The notes beneath the pieces were generated by a model. That model searched no databases. It was not told the DNA's origin and was given only the letters and a program-made list of their open reading frames with translations. DNA of 16,265 nt from NCBI GenBank assembly GCA_910587255.1, contig CAJUKT010000055.1, positions 1-16,265 on the forward strand. Reading direction: 5' to 3'. The position numbers and the translations under genes are program-made. Of the stretch, positions 13,632 through 16,265 are shown piece by piece. Origin of the DNA: an uncultured Oscillospiraceae bacterium (lineage in GTDB: Bacteria > Bacillota > Clostridia > Oscillospirales > Oscillospiraceae). Numbering within the stretch: the first letter of the stretch is position 1; every line of letters starts with the position of its first letter.

Positions 13632-14741
13632 GTGATTTTCAGCCAACGGGACGTTGATATTTTGAAGCTGCTGTGCTGGTGCCAGTTCATCCAGCCCAGG
13701 GATTTGAAAGGACTGGCCTCGGAGGCAGAGCGGAAAAACCTCATGGGCCTGGGCCTTGTCCGGCGGCACGAAAAGAGCGGGACGCTGCTACTGACCAGCA
13801 TGGGGCAGCTTCTGTTGGAGCATCTGCTGGACAGTGCGGTTTCTCAGACCACCCGGGCCTACCACCCGCCGCTGATGGAACGCCGCATCCGAGTGTCCCG
13901 GCTGGTGGTGACCGCCTACCACGGCGGAGTCAACCCCTTCACCCTCGGGCCGGAGGAGTTGGACGGCCCCGCGGCCCTGTTTCTCCCGTCCATTGCCCGA
14001 AGTAAGGGCTCCAACCCCTGGGGCAGCACCCGGGTGGCGGCCATTGCCCGGCTGGGGGACAGCCTGTACGCCGCGCACTATGTCTGCCCCGGCATCGGAA
14101 AGGTGGCGCTGATGGATGAACTGGCGGCGTTCTCCAACCAGACCGCCCGGTTCCGGGACGTAGGACGGGCGTTTATCTTCGCTGGGGCCAGCTATCAAAG
14201 CGTACTCACTGAGCTGGAGCGCCCCATGGATCGGAAGGATACCAAGCTGCTCACCTACGGCGGCGCGTACCGCTGCCTCCAGCTTCCCGTCCACTTGCTG
14301 TCCTGTGATGCCACTGGGGCGGTGCAGCTCCAGATCATGGCCGCGCCGGACTACCGGGCGCGTCTGACCAAGGCGGCGCTGAAGAATCAATACCGCCCGC
14401 CCCCGGAGGACGTGCCCGAGTGGGACGCCATATTCCAAGGCGTGCCCTTCCTCATGGCCGCCGACATGGACCTGCGCCGGATCAACGCCGCCATCCGGGC
14501 GGCTAGGAACCGGGGCCTTCCACAGATCGCCATGGCCGCCCTGGAGGGACAGGCGGAGCAGGTGCTGTTCCCCCGCTGCCGGGACAAAAATCTGGCGCGG
14601 GTGTTCGTCCTCACGGCGGACGCCATCCGGGCGGTGACTGGCAGGAACCCCGTCCCCTATGTGTCCCCGCGCACCCAATTTCTCACCGCGAAAGGAGAGG
14701 TGGCCGATGCCCCGCTTATCCAAGCTAATAGAAAAACTTGA
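13632..14741 (+). CDS. Replication-relaxation-like winged-helix protein of a conjugative element
   Basis: A 369-residue protein. Residues about 1-65 form a winged helix: FSQRDVDILKLL, a helix ERKNLMGLGLV, and a wing ending LLLTSMGQLLLEHL. The remainder is a globular domain without motifs I can name. Layout and position directly before a VirD4-type gene match the replication-relaxation (PF13814-like) proteins of Firmicute conjugative elements, probably DNA-binding partners of transfer. The frame is entered by GTG 13632, but ATG 13628 has the better ribosome site (GGGAGG, seven bases away) and would encode MRDF. It shifts out of frame at four T residues (13636-13639), where three would give MRDFSQRDVDI. 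Either the GTG is used at lower efficiency or this copy has a one-base insertion. It overlaps the next gene by 35 bases. Confidence 0.6.
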   Translation: MIFSQRDVDILKLLCWCQFIQPRDLKGLASEAERKNLMGLGLVRRHEKSGTLLLTSMGQLLLEHLLDSAVSQTTRAYHPPLMERRIRVSRLVVTAYHGGVNPFTLGPEELDGPAALFLPSIARSKGSNPWGSTRVAAIARLGDSLYAAHYVCPGIGKVALMDELAAFSNQTARFRDVGRAFIFAGASYQSVLTELERPMDRKDTKLLTYGGAYRCLQLPVHLLSCDATGAVQLQIMAAPDYRARLTKAALKNQYRPPPEDVPEWDAIFQGVPFLMAADMDLRRINAAIRAARNRGLPQIAMAALEGQAEQVLFPRCRDKNLARVFVLTADAIRAVTGRNPVPYVSPRTQFLTAKGEVADAPLIQANRKT

Positions 14742-16265
14742 AGATCATCTGGAGCCGAAAGTGGGCCCCTGGTACGAGCAGCACAAAAAGAGGCTGCCCC
14801 TCTACGCCGCCCTGGTGCTGGCGGGCTGGTATCTCTATGGGATGGTGCTCAACTCCATCCGGCTGGGCACTGCTGCCACCTTCCACAAGGCCGGCGAGGA
14901 AGTGGGCAGCATCTGGGTGCTCAACCCCTTCCGCAACTGGTTCGTGGTGTTCACCCCCTTCGGCCTGGGGGCTACGGCGGTGATTGCTCTGCTGGTGTGC
15001 CTGTTCACCGGGACGGGGTACAAGTGGTTTTCCGGCTGCAAGGCCACCCGGGACAGCCGGGGCTTTGACATCCTCCCCGACGGCACCCATGGTTCCTCCG
15101 GGTTCCTCACCCGAAAGGAGATGTCCGATTTCCTGGAGGTGGGCAGCGTGTCCGAGGTGAAGGGCATGATGCTGGGCAAGTATAAACGGCGGGAGAAGGA
15201 CCCGGACAAGTACGCCCTGTACGCCGCCCACCGCATGGTGCCGGGGGACAACAACAACCTGTTGTGCATCGGCGCACCGGGCAGCGGCAAATCCCGGGGC
15301 TTCATCATCCCGTTTTTGATGGGCTGCGCCCAGAGGAAAGAGTCCGTTTTTGTGACCGATCCGAAGGGGGAGCTCTTTGAAAAGCTGTCTCCCTATTTCA
15401 AGGAGCACGGCCACTATGTCAAGGCGGTGAACTTCCTGGACATGGCCCACTCGGACGGCTGGAACTGCCTGTATGGGCTGGACAAGGAACCCCAGCTAGC
15501 CCAGACCGTGGCCAACACCATCATCCAGAACACCTCCGGGGCCCATGAGGCGGACGACTTCTGGAGCCGCGCGGAGCTGAACCTGCTCATGGCGCTGATC
15601 CACTACGTGGTGAACCTGAAGGACAGTAGCGGGAAACTGCTCCCTATCGAGAAGCGGGGACTTGGCGACGTGTACCAGCTGCTGGCCCATCAGAGCATCC
15701 AGGACATCAACCGCACCTTGGCCCAGCTTCCCCCGGATCACCCGGCCAAGGGGCACCACGGCCTGTTCCTCAAGGCCAAGGAGAACCTGTGGGGCAGCAT
15801 CGCCATCGGCCTGGGCAACCGGCTGGCCATCTTCCAAAATAAGCTGGTGGACGCCATCACCCGGAACCACGATGTGGACCTGCTGCTGCCGGGGCAAAAG
15901 CCCTGCGCCTACTTTGTCATCATCTCCGCCCAGGACAGCGCCTACCGCTTCCTCAGCTCGCTGTTCTTCTCCCTGGCCCTGCCCCGGCTGTCCGACTACG
16001 CCCGGCTGGAGGGGAAGGGCGGCCGCCTGCCGGTGCTGGTGAACTTCTGCCTGGACGAATACTGCAACATCGGCTACATGGACGGCATCGCCGATGCCCT
16101 CAACAGCATCCGGGGCTTCAACATGAGCTGCCAGGTGGTAGTGCAGAGCCTGTCCCAGTGGCAGGAAAAATATCCGGGCAAGGAGTGGGAGAATCAGCTG
16201 GCCACCTTCGATCAGACGCTCTACATGGGCTGCAACGACTGGACCTCGGCGGACTACATCTCCAA
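14707..16265 (+). CDS. VirD4/TraG type IV coupling protein (truncated by window end)
   Basis: 519 codons of a conjugative coupling ATPase, open to the window edge with no stop. Two membrane helices lie at residues about 30-48 and 79-100, followed by the cytoplasmic ATPase. Walker A is GAPGSGKS at 189-196, and FVTDPKGELF follows at the position typical of VirD4/TraG. Walker B is FCLDEYCNIG with Asp450 and Glu451. The protein couples the relaxase-bound DNA strand to the type IV secretion channel. ATG 14707 has AAAGGAG nine bases upstream, within the end of the preceding gene, so the two are probably translated together. The rest of the gene and the mating-pair genes should lie to the right. It is the clearest mark of an integrative conjugative element of the Tn1549 kind. 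Confidence 0.93.
   Translation, partial: MPRLSKLIEKLEDHLEPKVGPWYEQHKKRLPLYAALVLAGWYLYGMVLNSIRLGTAATFHKAGEEVGSIWVLNPFRNWFVVFTPFGLGATAVIALLVCLFTGTGYKWFSGCKATRDSRGFDILPDGTHGSSGFLTRKEMSDFLEVGSVSEVKGMMLGKYKRREKDPDKYALYAAHRMVPGDNNNLLCIGAPGSGKSRGFIIPFLMGCAQRKESVFVTDPKGELFEKLSPYFKEHGHYVKAVNFLDMAHSDGWNCLYGLDKEPQLAQTVANTIIQNTSGAHEADDFWSRAELNLLMALIHYVVNLKDSSGKLLPIEKRGLGDVYQLLAHQSIQDINRTLAQLPPDHPAKGHHGLFLKAKENLWGSIAIGLGNRLAIFQNKLVDAITRNHDVDLLLPGQKPCAYFVIISAQDSAYRFLSSLFFSLALPRLSDYARLEGKGGRLPVLVNFCLDEYCNIGYMDGIADALNSIRGFNMSCQVVVQSLSQWQEKYPGKEWENQLATFDQTLYMGCNDWTSADYIS

Noticed and set aside
13372..13635. An 87-codon open frame on the plus strand across the structured intergenic region
   Set aside because: It has no ribosome site, is biased toward Arg, Lys, Ala and Ser, and spans four inverted repeats, which explain the region better than a protein does.
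13788..14723. A 311-codon open frame on the minus strand
   Set aside because: It is antisense to the replication-relaxation-like gene, which has a winged-helix pattern and fits its neighbour; the minus frame has no recognisable domain.
1..16265. CRISPR array, tRNA, rRNA or complete insertion sequence
   Set aside because: I saw no regularly spaced repeats, no tRNA-like arm pattern, no rRNA segment and no transposase gene with terminal repeats.

Overview
The window looks like the chromosome of a G+C-rich Clostridia-type Firmicute, probably a gut Oscillospiraceae-like bacterium. That placement is an inference. It rests on strong AGGAGG-type ribosome binding sites, sigma-A promoters set in short AT-rich gaps between GC-rich genes, a Clostridia-style L-cysteine-desulfidase-family gene, and a Tn1549-like conjugation module at the right end. 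Every gene I accept is on the + strand.

Left block (about 190-7564): a GntR/HutC-type regulator with its own promoter and a strong terminator is followed by a six-gene operon. The operon encodes a DUF4432 mutarotase-like protein, an extended metal-dependent amidohydrolase, a short-chain dehydrogenase, a URO-D-superfamily protein, a one-chain iron-sulfur L-cysteine desulfidase/serine dehydratase-alpha-type enzyme, and an EamA-type exporter or permease. Intergenic gaps are 11 to 25 bases. The operon promoter is near-perfect, and a 7+1+7 palindrome overlaps its -35 box and spacer.

Middle block (7590-12406): two tandem promoters drive a complete branched-chain-amino-acid-type (Liv/HAAT) ABC importer: lipoprotein binding protein, two permeases and two ATPases. 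A perfect hairpin with a T-run separates the binding protein from the permeases, and a second hairpin ends the operon. Operator-like motifs related to the palindrome at 1098-1112 lie at both transporter promoters, with a half-site at the regulator's own promoter. The simplest reading is one regulon: GntR senses a compound, the ABC system imports it, and the operon enzymes break it down. The substrate is not known to me, and this combination of enzymes matches no pathway I can name.

Right block (about 12430-16265): decay and mobile DNA. A DUF4037 nucleotidyltransferase-like gene is broken by two single-base deletions and a nonsense codon. It runs directly into the 3' part of a RusA-like resolvase gene. 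Next comes about 400 bases without a convincing gene but with several strong inverted repeats. Then come a replication-relaxation-like winged-helix protein, whose start carries an apparent one-base slip, and the first 519 codons of a VirD4/TraG coupling protein that runs off the window. This is the edge or an internal part of an integrative conjugative element lying just downstream of the catabolic locus. No tRNA, rRNA, CRISPR array or complete insertion sequence was seen.
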